The notes under the pieces: model-generated
Databases searched by the model: none
What the model saw: only the letters and a program-made list of their open reading frames with translations
What the model was told of the DNA's origin: nothing
Origin: JBEIUO01 sp964549785
GTDB taxonomy: Bacteria; Planctomycetota; Phycisphaerae; Phycisphaerales; UBA1924
Length of the DNA stretch: 14,749 bases
Reading direction: 5' to 3'
Assembly: GCA_964549785.1 (NCBI GenBank)
Contig: CAZJXA010000067.1
Coordinates: forward strand, 1-14,749
Program-made: the position numbers and the translations under genes
Shown here: one piece after another, positions 14,334-14,749 of the stretch
How positions within the stretch are numbered: the first letter of the stretch is position 1
Layout of the letters: each line of letters begins with the position of its first letter

Positions 14334-14749
14334 AACTGACTAGAAAAACGCCCCTCGCGGGCCCCAGCTTCTCCCCCATCGGGCTCGAACTGCGGGGCCG
14401 CTGGATGAAGGCCGCCCAAGCGGTCGGTCCCCGCTGGCGCCTCGCCCGCGTGGAGCGGGTCGTTCCGCCCGGCCCCCGTTCGTGGCTGCCCCAGCCCGAT
14501 GCGGTGGCGCGGCTGGATGGAGCGCTCCGGGCCGCAGGCTTCCAGGGCGAGACGCTCATCTTGGCGGCACCCTCGGCGGCCCTGCTCTCCCAGAGCCTCG
14601 AACTGCCTCCAAAATCGTCCGGCGCACCCATCGAGGCCCTCGCGATCGCCGAAATGGCCCGGGCGTGCCGGATGGAACCAGGAACGCTCGAAACGGCGAT
14701 GTGGGAGACGCCCGGGCCATTTCGGCGATCGCGAGGGCCTCGATGGGTG
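14330..14749 (+). CDS. PilM/GspL-like protein, N-terminal part (cut by contig end)
   Basis: This open frame starts with ATG in the ATGA overlap with the GspF/PilC stop and runs to the window end without a stop. The beginning FSPIGLELRGRWMKAAQ (about 14-30) resembles the actin-like fold start of PilM (SxIGLDIG..S(I/V)KAVQ). Later come a basic stretch, AGFQGETLILAAPSAALL and the LELPP segment that in PilM precedes the EAxxxIP region. PilM is the cytoplasmic partner of PilN in type IV pilus alignment; the place after PilB/PilC fits. The last 42 nt (14708-14749) are the exact reverse complement of 14625-14666, so the final 14 or so residues are probably not real. Confidence is moderate because only about 126 residues can be trusted. 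Confidence 0.65.
   Translation, partial: MKLTRKTPLAGPSFSPIGLELRGRWMKAAQAVGPRWRLARVERVVPPGPRSWLPQPDAVARLDGALRAAGFQGETLILAAPSAALLSQSLELPPKSSGAPIEALAIAEMARACRMEPGTLETAMWETPGPFRRSRGPRWV
14625..14749. repeat. Perfect 42-bp inverted repeat closing the contig (fold-back)
   Basis: Positions 14625-14666 and 14708-14749 are exact reverse complements over 42 nt, separated by 41 nt. The right arm ends exactly at the window end, and the arms stop matching at the inner boundary (14667 g against 14707 g). The left arm encodes PilM-like residues in frame. A random 42-bp perfect repeat of this kind in coding DNA is very unlikely. A chimeric fold-back made during amplification or assembly is the simplest reading. 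Confidence 0.95.

Overview
The window is GC-rich, densely coded bacterial DNA and looks like a whole assembled contig rather than a slice of a finished chromosome. It begins inside tuf, ends inside a pilM-like gene, holds two 10-N scaffold gaps, and closes in a perfect 42-bp fold-back that is most easily read as an assembly or amplification artefact. Several features point to Planctomycetota, probably the Phycisphaerae side: an EF-Tu switch I reading KTVTI instead of RGITI, a VPxP-hydrophobic-RRRR (PEP-CTERM-like) tail on a secreted phosphatase, and several genes without a Shine-Dalgarno sequence. This assignment is inference from motifs, not from a tree.

Minus-strand half (1-6661). tRNA-Thr(GGT) is followed by tuf, the common tRNA-Thr/tuf arrangement. 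Upstream of these lies a secreted PhoD-family alkaline phosphatase with its own strong hairpin/T-tract terminator. Next comes a small DUF4142 protein. Then follows a compact operon psd-pssA-miaA: pssA makes phosphatidylserine, psd decarboxylates it to phosphatidylethanolamine, and miaA prenylates A37 of tRNAs.

Plus-strand half (6812-14749), divergent from psd. A single-domain response regulator lies 6 nt before an HD-GYP (cyclic-di-GMP phosphodiesterase) gene. After 157 nt comes a tightly packed run: membrane sensor histidine kinase, STAS-domain protein, GspE/PilB assembly ATPase, GspF/PilC inner-membrane platform protein and PilM-like protein. The last four are joined by 4-nt start/stop overlaps (GTGA, ATGA, ATGA), which suggests translational coupling.

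How the genes may work together: the plus-strand genes form a signalling-plus-machine module. The assembly ATPase carries an N-terminal pair of 24-residue motifs spaced by 5 residues that matches the MshEN cyclic-di-GMP receptor, and the neighbouring HD-GYP protein is predicted to destroy that nucleotide. With a receiver, a histidine kinase and a STAS switch protein in the same run, this is a candidate locally wired cyclic-di-GMP/phospho-signalling control of a type IV pilus or type II secretion machine. Each family is known. The combination, and the STAS gene coupled to the ATPase gene, is the part most worth following up. I see no CRISPR array, insertion sequence, phage gene or toxin-antitoxin pair.
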